Assembly (NCBI RefSeq): GCF_016909575.1
Contig: NZ_JAFBGA010000002.1
Span: forward strand, 186,001 to 250,000
DNA: 64,000 nucleotides
DNA from: Streptomyces sp. HB132
GTDB taxonomy: Bacteria > Actinomycetota > Actinomycetes > Streptomycetales > Streptomycetaceae
Direction: 5' to 3'
Part shown: positions 52,854 through 62,780 of the stretch, one piece after another
Numbering within the stretch: position 1 is the first letter of the stretch
Layout: the number at the start of each line of letters is the position of its first letter
Translations under genes and position numbers: made by a program
Notes under the pieces: generated by a model
What the model saw: the letters and a program-made list of their open reading frames with translations, nothing else
The model's database searches: none
What the model was told of the DNA's origin: nothing

Positions 52854-53972
52854 GTGGAATTCCGCATGGAACGTGGCGCACTGACCGATGCCGTCTCGCG
52901 GGCCGCCCGGGTGCTGCCCGCTCGCTCGCCCGTTCCCGTCCTCGGCGGGCTCCTCCTCGACGCGGACTCGGGCCGGCTCCGGGTGTCCGGGCTCGACTTC
53001 GAGGCCTCCGCGCGCGTCGAGACGGAGACGCACACCGTCCGGCCGGGGAAGGTGCTGGTCATGGGGCGGCGGCTGCTCGACATCTGCAAGGTGCTGCCCG
53101 AGGGCTCCGTGGAGTGCGTGGTGGAGGGCTCGCGCCTCACGGTCACCGGAGACGGCTCCCGCTTCGGTCTCTCGGTCCTTCCCCTCGACGACTACCCGGC
53201 GCTGCCGCCGCTGCCGGACGTGTGCGGGACGGTGGACGCCGGGGAGTTCGGGGCGGCGGTCGCCCAGGTGGCGGTGGCCGCGGGACGGGACGACACACTG
53301 CCGACACTCACCGGTATCCGTCTCGGCCTGGACGGCTCCACGATGACGCTGGCGGCCACGGACCGGTACCGCTTCGCGGTGCGCACGCTGCCGTTCGAGG
53401 CGAAGTCGCCGGACGTGGCGGCCGACGTCGTCGTGTCGGCCCGCCGGCTGACCGAGATCGCCAGGTCGCTCGGCAGGTCCGGACAGGTCGACGTCTCCGT
53501 GGACGGGGGCTCGGCCGGCTTCGAGCACGCCGGGACGCGCACGACGGTGCGGCTGCTGGACGGCAGACTGCCGCGTCACGACAAGCTGTTCGCACTGGGG
53601 GACCCCGCGGTCGCGGTGCTGGACCGGGCGCGTCTGGTGGAGGCCGTCAAGCGGGTCTCCGTGGTCGCGGACGGCGGGAGCCCGCTGCAGATGACCTTCT
53701 TCCCCGGGCCGGACGGCTCCGCACTGCTGCAGGCGGGGTTCGAGGACGACGTGGCCTCGCAGCGGATTCCCGCTGCCTTCGACGGTGCCGCGGAGATGAC
53801 GGTGGCCTTCAACCCGGCTTATCTGACGGACGCCTTGTCCTCCTTCGAGGACGCGACGGTGAGGATGAGGATGATGGGGCCGGGACAGCGCGCGATGATC
53901 ACCGGCGGGGAGGGCACGGGCACGCCCACCCACCAGCACCTGCTGATGTCGGTGAAGCCGTCACTGCTCTGA
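52854..53972 (+). CDS. Second DNA sliding clamp-like protein (DnaN paralogue)
   Basis: A 372-residue protein. GTG 52854 was chosen since VEFRMERGALTDAVSRAARV lines up with the start of DnaN. Three clamp domains: residues 1-125 (RSPVPVLGGLLLDADSG, PLDDYPALPPLPDV), 126-250 (TLPTLTGIRLGLDGSTMTLA, AATDRYRFAVRTLPFE), 251-372 (DGRLPRHDKLF, FNPAYLTDALSSFEDATVRM, LLMSVKPSL). The main dnaN of Streptomyces lies beside dnaA, so this is an extra copy with a diverged sequence. It may serve as a clamp for a specialised polymerase or regulate the main clamp. No polymerase gene nearby. Identity of the fold is firm; role unknown. Confidence 0.88.
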   Translation: MEFRMERGALTDAVSRAARVLPARSPVPVLGGLLLDADSGRLRVSGLDFEASARVETETHTVRPGKVLVMGRRLLDICKVLPEGSVECVVEGSRLTVTGDGSRFGLSVLPLDDYPALPPLPDVCGTVDAGEFGAAVAQVAVAAGRDDTLPTLTGIRLGLDGSTMTLAATDRYRFAVRTLPFEAKSPDVAADVVVSARRLTEIARSLGRSGQVDVSVDGGSAGFEHAGTRTTVRLLDGRLPRHDKLFALGDPAVAVLDRARLVEAVKRVSVVADGGSPLQMTFFPGPDGSALLQAGFEDDVASQRIPAAFDGAAEMTVAFNPAYLTDALSSFEDATVRMRMMGPGQRAMITGGEGTGTPTHQHLLMSVKPSLL

Positions 53973-53996
53973 CCACCCACGTCCAGGGCCCGCGTC

Positions 53997-54485
53997 TCAC
54001 CCCGGGAGGGTCGCCGACACCCCGACCGCGGCCAGCAGCCAGATGGGGAATTCGGGGTCGGCCTGTCCGACGGCGAGACCCAGCCACCGCGCGCCCCCGG
54101 GCACACGCCAGACCTGCATGCTGCCCGCCAGGTTGCAGAGCTGCCCGATCGGTTCCGGGGCGGCTCCCGCGTCGTCGTCCCGCTCCAGGAAGGGCCAGAG
54201 GTCGACGGTCTCCGGCTCGCCCCACCGCTCGCTCAGCGCGGTCGCCAGAGCGCTGAACTCGACCTCGATCTCCTGCTCCGCGGGCTCGACGACCTCGGGG
54301 GAACGGTCGTCCCAGAAGTCCTGGCTCGCCCGCAGGATCAGCAGGTGGTGTCCGGGTCCGCTGCTGCGCGCACCGCTGTCCTCGCTCTCCTCCCCCGCGG
54401 GGAAGGGCAGCGTCAGGACGTCGTCGATCCGGGCGAGGCGGTCCGCGGTGGTCGTGGGCGGGTTTCCGGTGCTGTCCGTGTCCAT
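53997..54485 (-). CDS. Conserved hypothetical protein
   Basis: A 162-residue protein from ATG 54485. Acidic, soluble. Recognisable segments: HLLILRASQDFWDDRSPEVV, ALSERWGEPETVDLWPFLER and GARWLGLAVGQADPEFPIWL. Looks like a conserved Streptomyces protein of unknown function. Convergent with the clamp gene, 25 nt apart. Confidence 0.7.
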   Translation of the reverse strand: MDTDSTGNPPTTTADRLARIDDVLTLPFPAGEESEDSGARSSGPGHHLLILRASQDFWDDRSPEVVEPAEQEIEVEFSALATALSERWGEPETVDLWPFLERDDDAGAAPEPIGQLCNLAGSMQVWRVPGGARWLGLAVGQADPEFPIWLLAAVGVSATLPG

Positions 54486-54596
54486 GGTGGGTGATCCTGC
54501 CAACCCCCGTGCCGGAGCACGAATCGGGGACGATCCGGGCCCGGGGGAGGCGCCAGGTGCCGGACACGCCGGGGCCCGGCGGAGGCGCCGGGCAGC

Positions 54597-54629
54597 GGCC
54601 GGACGCGCGAAACGGGGGCGCGTCCGGCC
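54597..54629. terminator. Terminator after chitinase
   Basis: 12-bp stem GGCCGGACGCGC with complement at 54618-54629 and a 9-nt loop, 40 nt beyond the chitinase stop on the minus strand. Confidence 0.75.
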
Positions 54630-54669
54630 GCAGCCGGGCGCGCCCCCTCTCCCCGGGGTGGGGCCGGGC

Positions 54670-55554
54670 TCAGCAGCTCAGGTTCGAGCCGGGCGTGGTG
54701 CCGAGGATCTGGACGAACGCCTTGTACTTGTCGATGCGGCTCTGCACCTGGGCGGGGTTGCCGCCGTTGCACTCGATGCTGCCGTTGATGGACCGGATGG
54801 TCTCGCCGAATCCGGCGCCGTTCACGATGGCGTTGTGGGGCGTCATGGTGCCGGGGCCGGACTGGGTGTTCCAGTACCAGAGGCCGGTCTTCCAGGCCAC
54901 GGCCGCGTTCTGCTCGACCTGCCAGGGGTTGCCGAGCAGGTCGATGCCGAGCGCGTCACCGGCGGCCTTGTAGTTGAAGTTCCAGCTCAGCTGGATCGGG
55001 CCTCGGCCGTAGTAGGCGGCCTGTCCGGCCGGGCAGCCGTACGACTGGCTCGTGTCGCAGTAGTGCGGGTAGTTCGCGGTGTTCTGCTCGACGATGTGCA
55101 CCAGACCGCCGGTCTCGTGGCTGACGTTGGCGAGGAACGCCGCCGCCTCCTGCTTCTTGACCGTGTCGCTGCCGGTGTTGGCGAAGCCGGGGTAGGCGCT
55201 CAGCGCCGCGGTGAGGCCGCCGTACGTGTAGAAGGAGTTCCGGCTCGGGAACATCTGGTTGAACTGCGACTCGCTCACGACGAAGCCCGAGGGGTTCGGC
55301 TCGTCCGTACCGCCGGACCCGCAGCTGCCCCGGTCGGCCCAGACGTCGGCCGTGCCGGGCCGCTCGTTCTGGGTCCACCACTTCGCGGACCAGTTGTGCC
55401 CGTTGTACGAGGCCGATCCTCCGCCCACGTAGACGGAGGAGGCGTTCCAGGCCGGTGCACAGGCGGCGGCCGACGCCGTGGAGGCGGGAAGGACGACGAA
55501 CATCGTGATGACCGCGCCCAGCGCGGCGATCAGGCTCATGACACGTTTGGCCAC
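54670..55554 (-). CDS. Secreted GH19 chitinase with chitin-binding domain
   Basis: A 294-residue exported enzyme. GTG 55554 with AAGGAG upstream starts a signal peptide (MSLIAALGAVITMFVVLPAS ending TASA). A CBM5/12-like module is residues 36-80 (AWNASSVYVGG, KWWTQNERPG). After a linker, the GH19 domain has FNQMFPSRNSFYTYGG, AAFLANVSHETGGL with the catalytic Glu, and YYGRGPIQLSWNFNYKAAG. It hydrolyses chitin with inversion. Two DasR-type boxes in front fit GlcNAc-controlled expression. Similar to Streptomyces ChiC/ChiF. Confidence 0.94.
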   Translation of the reverse strand: MAKRVMSLIAALGAVITMFVVLPASTASAAACAPAWNASSVYVGGGSASYNGHNWSAKWWTQNERPGTADVWADRGSCGSGGTDEPNPSGFVVSESQFNQMFPSRNSFYTYGGLTAALSAYPGFANTGSDTVKKQEAAAFLANVSHETGGLVHIVEQNTANYPHYCDTSQSYGCPAGQAAYYGRGPIQLSWNFNYKAAGDALGIDLLGNPWQVEQNAAVAWKTGLWYWNTQSGPGTMTPHNAIVNGAGFGETIRSINGSIECNGGNPAQVQSRIDKYKAFVQILGTTPGSNLSC

Positions 55555-55629
55555 GTGATCACTCCTTCGTCGCGACGCCCGCGCCGAGCGTGCGCCGCCA
55601 TGGGGGGTTACGGCCACTCAAGCGTCGAT

Positions 55630-55655
55630 GGTCTGGACCTGTCAAGGTCTAGACC
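55630..55655. promoter_or_regulatory. Two DasR-like (dre) boxes in the chitinase promoter
   Basis: GGTCTGGACC at 55630-55639 and the perfect palindrome GGTCTAGACC at 55646-55655, 16 bp apart. They match the core of the DasR consensus (TGGTCTAGACCA) and the direct repeats known from Streptomyces chitinase promoters. They lie about 76-101 nt upstream of the chitinase GTG. Confidence 0.8.
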
Positions 55656-55818
55656 AGAACTCGGCCCATCGGGCCAGCTGCCAATTCCCTTTCCGCACAA
55701 GCTTGTTGAACGCAAAGCGAACTTCGCCGGAAGGAATCCGCACGCTCCCCCACCCCACGCTCCCCGGTCGTACGGTGACGCCGTCCGGCACACTCACCCA
55801 CGGGGGAGCGCGAGGAAC

Positions 55819-57351
55819 ATGGAGTGGTTCAGCCCGGAGAACGTCGTCGCCGTGCTCACCGCCGGCCTGGGCGTCCTCACCTCGGCGGGCGTGCTCTGGT
55901 ACGAACGCCGGGTCCCGCGCCGCAAGCGCATCGGGTACCGCGTGCAGATGGACACCCCCATCGGCAGCGAGGTCAGCCATGGCCGGGCCAACGTGCGGCT
56001 CGGACTCTTCGACGAGACCCCGGACATGGCCGACGCCACCCTCGTCCTGCTGCGCATCGAGAACGACGGATCGCAGTCGATCGGCGACGACGACTACACA
56101 GGGCGAGGCGAACTCCAGGGTCTGACGGCGGAGTTCACCGGGCGAACGGTGCGCGGGATCGCCGTGACGCACTCGCCGGACGCCGAGCATCTGATGGACC
56201 ACTTCACCCCGGCCGCCGGCATGCGGCACGGCGGCTCGGTCATCCGACTGCCACGCGTCCCCCTGAACCGCAACGAGCACTTCAAGCTGCTGGTCCTGCT
56301 CACCGGTTCGCACGTGGGCGGCCCGATCAAGATCACCGGCGGAATCAGGGACGGCGTCGTGGCAAGGAACAAGGCCGCCCGCCCCGACGAGAAGCCTCCG
56401 CTGTTCGGTCCCGCCGCCCGGATCATCACCGTGGCCCTCACCGCCTGCGTCGTCACGCTCGCCGGCATCATCGTCGTACGGGACGACTCCCCGCCCCCGA
56501 TGGACTGCGCCACCGGCACCCTCACGGTCACCGGCTCCACCGCCTTCAAGCCGGTCCTGGAGGAGCTGAAGGAGAAGTACGAGGACGAGTGCGAGGGCGC
56601 CACGATCCGCCTGGACGTCCATGGCAGCAACGCCGGGGTGCGGAAGCTCGACGCACTGGGCGGCGAGGCAGGCTCCACCGGTTCCCCCGCCATGATCGCC
56701 CTGTCCGACGGCCCCGGACCGGCCGCTCTCACGCAACTGCGCGAGAAACGGGTCGCGATCTCGCTGTTCTCCCTCGTCGTCAACGACACCGTGCCGGTGA
56801 ACGACCTCACCCTGGACCAGATCAGACGCATCCACCGCGGCGAGATCCGCAACTGGAACCAGATCGCCGGCGGCCCCGACCTGGAGATCCGGCTCGTCAG
56901 CCGGGACGCCAACTCCGGCACCCGCGAGGTCTTCCAGCGACGCGTGCTCGACGCCAGCGAACTCGCCACGTCCTCCCGCGACTGCGTCACCAAGGACTAC
57001 GCCGACGCCCCGGTACTCCGCTGCGAACTCGACGGCACGGACCAGGTCCTGGCCGAGGTCGCCGAACTGGACGGGGCGATCGGCTACACCGAACTGCGGG
57101 GCGGCGAGGTACCCGACGGGGCGCACCGCGTGTCCATCGACGGAACCGCCCCCTCGGTGGACTCGATCGCCACCAGCAGCTACCCGTACCGGGAGATCGA
57201 GTACGCGTACACCTACGGGTCGCCTCCCGCGAACTCCCTGGTCGCCGGCTTCCTGAACTACCTGGACGACTACGGCGAGGAGATCATGCGCGCCAACGGC
57301 CACCTGCCCTGCGCGACCCCGAAGGGGATGCGGCTCTGCGGGCAGGACTGA
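55819..57351 (+). CDS. Membrane protein with PstS-like substrate-binding domain
   Basis: A 510-residue protein; ATG 55819 behind GAGGAAC. A first TM helix (VVAVLTAGLGVLTSAGVLWY) precedes a cytoplasmic domain of about 170 residues (RIGYRVQMDTPIGSEV, KITGGIRDGVVARNK), a second TM (IITVALTACVVTLAGIIVV) near residue 215, then an exported periplasmic-binding fold of the PstS type: LTVTGSTAFKPVLEELKEK, EGATIRLDVHGSNAGVR, FSLVVNDTVPVNDLTLDQIR, RLVSRDANSGTREVFQ. PstS binds phosphate in ABC import; no transporter genes are near, so it may sense a ligand. Lies 138 nt before the second kinase on the same strand. Confidence 0.85.
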   Translation: MEWFSPENVVAVLTAGLGVLTSAGVLWYERRVPRRKRIGYRVQMDTPIGSEVSHGRANVRLGLFDETPDMADATLVLLRIENDGSQSIGDDDYTGRGELQGLTAEFTGRTVRGIAVTHSPDAEHLMDHFTPAAGMRHGGSVIRLPRVPLNRNEHFKLLVLLTGSHVGGPIKITGGIRDGVVARNKAARPDEKPPLFGPAARIITVALTACVVTLAGIIVVRDDSPPPMDCATGTLTVTGSTAFKPVLEELKEKYEDECEGATIRLDVHGSNAGVRKLDALGGEAGSTGSPAMIALSDGPGPAALTQLREKRVAISLFSLVVNDTVPVNDLTLDQIRRIHRGEIRNWNQIAGGPDLEIRLVSRDANSGTREVFQRRVLDASELATSSRDCVTKDYADAPVLRCELDGTDQVLAEVAELDGAIGYTELRGGEVPDGAHRVSIDGTAPSVDSIATSSYPYREIEYAYTYGSPPANSLVAGFLNYLDDYGEEIMRANGHLPCATPKGMRLCGQD

Positions 57352-57489
57352 ACCCGCGGAAGGACACGGACCCGCGGTACCGGACGCCGGGCCCACGCGC
57401 CCGTGGCGGTCACGCCCGACGCCGCGTAACGGAACTGCACCACAGCGTGCTGCCCCCGCCCCGGGCACAGTCCTCTGTGCGAGGATCCG

Positions 57490-59688
57490 ATGGTGGATCA
57501 GCTGACACATGACGACCCGTCACACATCGGTCCCTACCGACTCCTCGCCCGCCTGGGCGCAGGGGGCATGGGTGAGGTGTACCTGGCGCGTTCGGCAGGC
57601 GGGCGGACCGTCGCCGTGAAGCTCGTACGCTCCGAACTCGCCACGGAACCCGAGTTCCGCCGACGCTTCGCGCAGGAGATCGCGGCGGCCCGCCGGGTCG
57701 GCGGTCTGTGGACCGCGGCCGTGCTGGACGCGGACACCGACGCCCCGGCGCCCTGGGTCGCCACCGCGTACGTCCCCGGCCCGTCCCTGCACGCGGTGCT
57801 CGCAGGACGGACCGAGCCGCTGCCGGAGCGCTCGGTACGCATCCTGGCCCACCGGCTCGCCCAGGCACTGACCGCGGTCCACACCGCCGGGCTGATCCAC
57901 CGTGACCTCAAGCCCGCCAACGTCCTGGTCACCATCGACGGGCCGCGCGTCATCGACTTCGGGATCGCCCGGGCGCTGGACGCGGTGACCGCCGACGGCA
58001 AGCTGACCCGGACCGGCGCGGTGATCGGGTCTCCCGGCTACATGTCCCCGGAGCAGGTACGCGGCGAGGCGCTCACGCCCGTCAGCGACGTCTTCTCCCT
58101 GGGATCGGTGCTGGCGTTCGCCGGTACGCGCCGGCATCCGTTCGGGGCCTCCGAGAGCGGCATGCACGCGGTGATGTACCGGATCGCCCAGGAGCAGCCC
58201 GACCTGGCCGGCCTCCCGGCCGGGCTGACCGAACTGGTGGGCGCCTGCCTGGCGAAGGACCCTGCCGACCGCCCGACTCCGGCGGAGGTCGTGGCGCGTA
58301 CGGACGAGGTGTCCCAGGACACGGAGCCGTGGCTGCCGGGCGGGCTGATCGCCGAGCTCGGCCGCAAGGCCGCCGAGCTGCTGGACTCCGACGGACCGGG
58401 GCAGCGGGCCCCGGCCCGGCCCGCCGGGCCGCCCCCGGGCGCGACGCCCCCGCCGCCGACGTCGGCGCCCCGGCCGACCGGGTCCACGCCACCGCTCCCG
58501 GCGGGCCCGCCGACCCCCCGGCCGTCCGCGGCGCCCACGCCGCCGCCTCCGGCCGCACCCCCGGCGCGGGCGGCCGGAGGCGCCTCCGCGACGCCTCCCA
58601 CGGCGCCGCTCACCGGCCCGGACCCGACACCTCCACCGGCGTCGGCTCCCACTCCGGCGGCCTCCGTACCGACCCCGCCCGCCGCACCCGCGCAGCTGGG
58701 CGTCTTCGGCGCGCCCCTCGCGGACCCGGGCCCACAGGCCGGTACCCGGCCCGACGGCGGGAAGCCGCGACGCACCGCGCTGATCGTCACCGCGGCGGTC
58801 GCCGCCGTCGCCCTGCTCGCCGGCGGGATCACCTACGCGGCCATGCGCGACAGTTCGGACGGTTCGGACGGCAAGGGGTCGAACGCGGGCTCGCCCGGCT
58901 CCTCGGCGCCGAGCGAGAAGCCTTCCACGGACCGGGCCACGGACGGTGCCTCCCCCTCGCAGGCGTCCGCTGACCCGTCCGCCGCCGTCGAGGGCGTGGT
59001 CGGCAAGGAGTATCTGGGGACCTGGGAGGGCGCGGGCAAGGACAGCGAGCAGCAGCCGTCCTCCTTCCGCCGTATCACCATCACCCAGGGCGGGGTGGGC
59101 GCCGATGTCGCCACGACGTTCAACTCGTTCGACGACGCGCTGTGCAACGGCGCCGCCAAGCTGGTCTCCTTCGACAACCTGATGGTGCTGGAGTCCAGGG
59201 CGCTCAGCAGCATCCCCGAGGAAGCCTGCTCCGACGGCGGCCGGCAGACGATCCGAGCGGCCGGCGACGGCACGCTCATCTGGACGGACGACGACGGTGA
59301 GACCGCGGTGCTGACCAAGAGCGTCGAGAACGCCACTCCCGTCCCCGCCGAGTTCCTCGGGAAGTGGCAGTACGTGGAGACGGGCGGCTCACCGTCCCCC
59401 GACAGCTCCACGCTGGAGCTGAGTCAGGGCGCATACGGAGAGGTCGTCGCCAAGTACACCAGCGACGGGCCCTCGTACCACTGCGAGAAGGAGAGCGTCC
59501 TCGTCTACGCGAACAGCAAGGAACTGCGCCTCGGCCCGCAGGCCGTGACGGCGGCCGAGCCGGAGGACAAGTGCGAGGGCGCCGGGACCCGCACGGTCCA
59601 GATGAAGGGCGCCGACGGTCTGTCGCTCTCCTGGACGGACTCCGACGAGGAGGAGGACGCGCCGTCCACCTACCGGCGCGCCGGCTGA
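57490..59688 (+). CDS. Membrane Ser/Thr protein kinase (PknB-like) with outer domain
   Basis: A 732-residue protein. The kinase (residues 14-265) has RLGAGGMGEVYLARS, VAVKLV, IHRDLKPANVLV, DFGIARAL and SPEQVRGEAL. A long Pro/Ala-rich linker leads to one TM helix (TALIVTAAVAAVALLAGGITY) near residue 437. The outer part has two related repeats, each starting with a pattern like YLGTWEGAGKD and FLGKWQYVETG, with paired cysteines. The first kinase (49273) carries one such unit. May sense a small ligand such as a cell-wall fragment. Likely works with the PstS-like protein just upstream. Confidence 0.93.
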   Translation: MVDQLTHDDPSHIGPYRLLARLGAGGMGEVYLARSAGGRTVAVKLVRSELATEPEFRRRFAQEIAAARRVGGLWTAAVLDADTDAPAPWVATAYVPGPSLHAVLAGRTEPLPERSVRILAHRLAQALTAVHTAGLIHRDLKPANVLVTIDGPRVIDFGIARALDAVTADGKLTRTGAVIGSPGYMSPEQVRGEALTPVSDVFSLGSVLAFAGTRRHPFGASESGMHAVMYRIAQEQPDLAGLPAGLTELVGACLAKDPADRPTPAEVVARTDEVSQDTEPWLPGGLIAELGRKAAELLDSDGPGQRAPARPAGPPPGATPPPPTSAPRPTGSTPPLPAGPPTPRPSAAPTPPPPAAPPARAAGGASATPPTAPLTGPDPTPPPASAPTPAASVPTPPAAPAQLGVFGAPLADPGPQAGTRPDGGKPRRTALIVTAAVAAVALLAGGITYAAMRDSSDGSDGKGSNAGSPGSSAPSEKPSTDRATDGASPSQASADPSAAVEGVVGKEYLGTWEGAGKDSEQQPSSFRRITITQGGVGADVATTFNSFDDALCNGAAKLVSFDNLMVLESRALSSIPEEACSDGGRQTIRAAGDGTLIWTDDDGETAVLTKSVENATPVPAEFLGKWQYVETGGSPSPDSSTLELSQGAYGEVVAKYTSDGPSYHCEKESVLVYANSKELRLGPQAVTAAEPEDKCEGAGTRTVQMKGADGLSLSWTDSDEEEDAPSTYRRAG

Positions 59689-59703
59689 CGCCCGACGACC
59701 ACA

Positions 59704-59744
59704 CGCGTGAGGCCCCCGGCAGCTGCTGCCGGGGGCCTCACGCG
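59704..59744. terminator. Bidirectional terminator between kinase and purA
   Basis: Perfect 19-bp stem (CGCGTGAGGCCCCCGGCAG and complement) with a 3-nt loop between the convergent kinase and purA genes. Confidence 0.9.
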
Positions 59745-59751
59745 CGACGTC

Positions 59752-61035
<1,284 letters not shown>

Positions 61036-61098
61036 AGGCGTACACCCCTTCCGGGCGGGGCATGTCCAAGGTCAGGGGGCGTACGTAAAGGTCGTACC

Positions 61099-61120
61099 TG
61101 CCGTACGACGATGTACGGCA
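61099..61120. promoter_or_regulatory. Inverted repeat in purA leader
   Basis: TGCCGTAC and GTACGGCA flank a 6-nt loop (gacgat) 64 nt upstream of the purA ATG. It can form a hairpin in the purA leader or be a protein-binding site. Confidence 0.45.
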
Positions 61121-61159
61121 AAGCCTGAGCCGTCGAACCGGGTGCCCCGGAATAGACGA

Positions 61160-61187
61160 AGCCCCTGGCGCAATAGCGCAAGGGGCT
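61160..61187. terminator. Hairpin between purA and the DAGK-like gene
   Basis: AGCCCCT-g-GCGC, loop AATA, GCGC-a-AGGGGCT, followed by CTT on the plus strand. Position in the 186-nt divergent gap makes it either an attenuator-like element of one of the leaders or a stray terminator. Uncertain. Confidence 0.5.
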
Positions 61188-61221
61188 CTTGCACCAAGAT
61201 GCTACCCGAGGAAGGACCGAG

Positions 61222-62058
61222 GTGTCGGCTGCAGAGCCCCCCGGCGACGGCGACCACCAGCTACTCGTGCTCATCGACCCCCTTGCCCGCCGCTACGACG
61301 GCGAGTCCGTGCGCATCGCGAAGGACGTGCTGAGCGCCGGAGCGCACGCCAAGATCTGCTTCGCGGACGGCCCCGACGAGTTCGCCAGGGCCCTGTCCAG
61401 GCGGGGCTCCAGACGTCCGGTGGTCGTCGGCGACGACCACGCGCTGCTGCGCGCGGTGTCCCAGCTCCACCGTGAGCGGGAGCTGGCCGACAGCGTCCTG
61501 TCCCTGATCCCGGTCGGCGCGGCGCACACGCTGGAGCTGAGCTACGCCCTCGGCGTGCCCCGGGGAGCGGTCGCGGCGGCGCGCACCGCGCTCGACGGGG
61601 CCCGCAGGCGGCTGGACCTCCTCGTCGACGACAGCGACGGAGTGGTCCTCGGCGAGCTCCGCATCCCGGCCGCCGCGCCCTCCACCGGCCCGCCACACAC
61701 GGTCTGGGACACCTGCCGCACCCTCGTCGCCTCGCTGGTGAGGCCCGCCCCTGCCTCGCCCTCCGGCCCCGCACGGGCCCACCGGCTGCGGGTGGAGGCG
61801 GACGGGGTCCTGCTGAACGACCTCGACCAGCCGGTCGAAGGGCTCTCGGTGGCCGCCCAGGGAGGCGGAGGCCTCGCGGACGTGGTGGTCCGCACGGCCT
61901 CCGGTGAGACGCGCGCGGCCGAGGCCAAGGCGGTCACGGTCTCCGGGCCCGACTTCCGCTACCGCGCGGACATACAGGTGGCGGGTCCCGTCAGGACCCG
62001 CACCTGGACCGTGCACGCGGACGCCTGGGGGCTGGTGCTCCCGACGGCGGGTGGCTGA
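61222..62058 (+). CDS. Diacylglycerol/lipid kinase-like protein
   Basis: A 278-residue protein with GTG 61222 and GAGGAAGGA upstream. The N-terminal half has LLVLIDPLARRYDGESVRIA, VVVGDDHALLRAVSQLHRER and SVLSLIPVGAAHTLELSYAL, matching the DAGK/sphingosine kinase layout but with GDDHA where catalytic GGDGT is expected, so activity is doubtful. The C-terminal half is the beta-rich lid (RVEADGVLLNDLDQPVEGLS). No TM. Divergent from purA; a conserved Streptomyces neighbour. Confidence 0.7.
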   Translation: MSAAEPPGDGDHQLLVLIDPLARRYDGESVRIAKDVLSAGAHAKICFADGPDEFARALSRRGSRRPVVVGDDHALLRAVSQLHRERELADSVLSLIPVGAAHTLELSYALGVPRGAVAAARTALDGARRRLDLLVDDSDGVVLGELRIPAAAPSTGPPHTVWDTCRTLVASLVRPAPASPSGPARAHRLRVEADGVLLNDLDQPVEGLSVAAQGGGGLADVVVRTASGETRAAEAKAVTVSGPDFRYRADIQVAGPVRTRTWTVHADAWGLVLPTAGG

Positions 62059-62075
62059 GCCCGGCACGCACGGCC

Positions 62076-62619
62076 TCAGCCGGACGTCGTGCGGCTCTCC
62101 CGCCACCGGTCCAGGACGCCGACCAGTTCTGCCTGCATGAACTCGAAGAACTCGGCCGTCTCCCTGAGCCGGGCGCCGGCCGGGGTGCCCTCACCCAGGG
62201 AGCGTGCGCCGTCCCGCGGGGTGCGCTCCCACCGGGTCAGCACCGTCGCGGTCGGCGAAGGTGGCGTACCAGATCTCGTCGTGCAGGCGGTAGCGGTCCC
62301 GGCGTGAACCCGGGTCCCGTTCGCGGCCGACCATGCGGACCTGGCTGAGGTAGTTGATCGCCCCCGACACTGCGGCCGGGCCGATCCTGAGCTGTCTGCC
62401 GAGCTCCGCCGAGGTCATGGAGGCGTCGTCGGCGGCGAGGAGCGGAGCGAAGACGCGGGCGGCCATCCGCTGCATCCCGGCCTCGGTCATCTCGGTCATC
62501 TCGGCCGCGAAGCGCTCGACGAAGCGCGACACCGCGTCCTCGTCGCGGCCGGCCCCCTCCGCCCCGGGCTCGCCCTTCCCGCCGGTCATGTCTTCCGCCG
62601 CCCCCTCCGATCCGGTCAC
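62076..62619 (-). pseudogene. MarR/GbsR-type regulator with a frameshift
   Basis: From ATG 62619 the frame gives residues typical of GbsR-like wHTH regulators: MTSAELGRQLRIGPAAVSGA, INYLSQVRMVGRERDPGSRR and YRLHDEIWYATFADRDG. Near 62240 the family pattern shifts frame: the continuing match (VLTRWERTPRDGARSLGEGT, then LRETAEFFEFMQAELVGVLD, ending RESRTTSG) is in another frame and stops at 62076. The original frame stops at 62191. The change sits at GACCGCGACGGTGCTG; two bases appear missing (or one extra). It is a sequencing error or a genuine lesion removing the C-terminal dimerisation helices. Confidence 0.75.
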
Positions 62620-62780
62620 GGCCCGACTTCATACGCTTCCCTGACTTCATAGATTTGTGAAACCTTGTTGCCGGGCCCTTCGCCTCGGTACCGGACCGCA
62701 TCGGGCCGGCGGGCCTCCGGCGCCGGGGCCTGGAGACGAAGTCGGGAACCGGCCGCGGGCGCGCGCTCGTCCTGAGGATC

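Noticed and set aside
54043..55818. Upstream extension of the PstS-like gene
   Set aside because: It is antisense to the chitinase and hypothetical genes; the ATG at 55819 has a ribosome site and gives a TM start.
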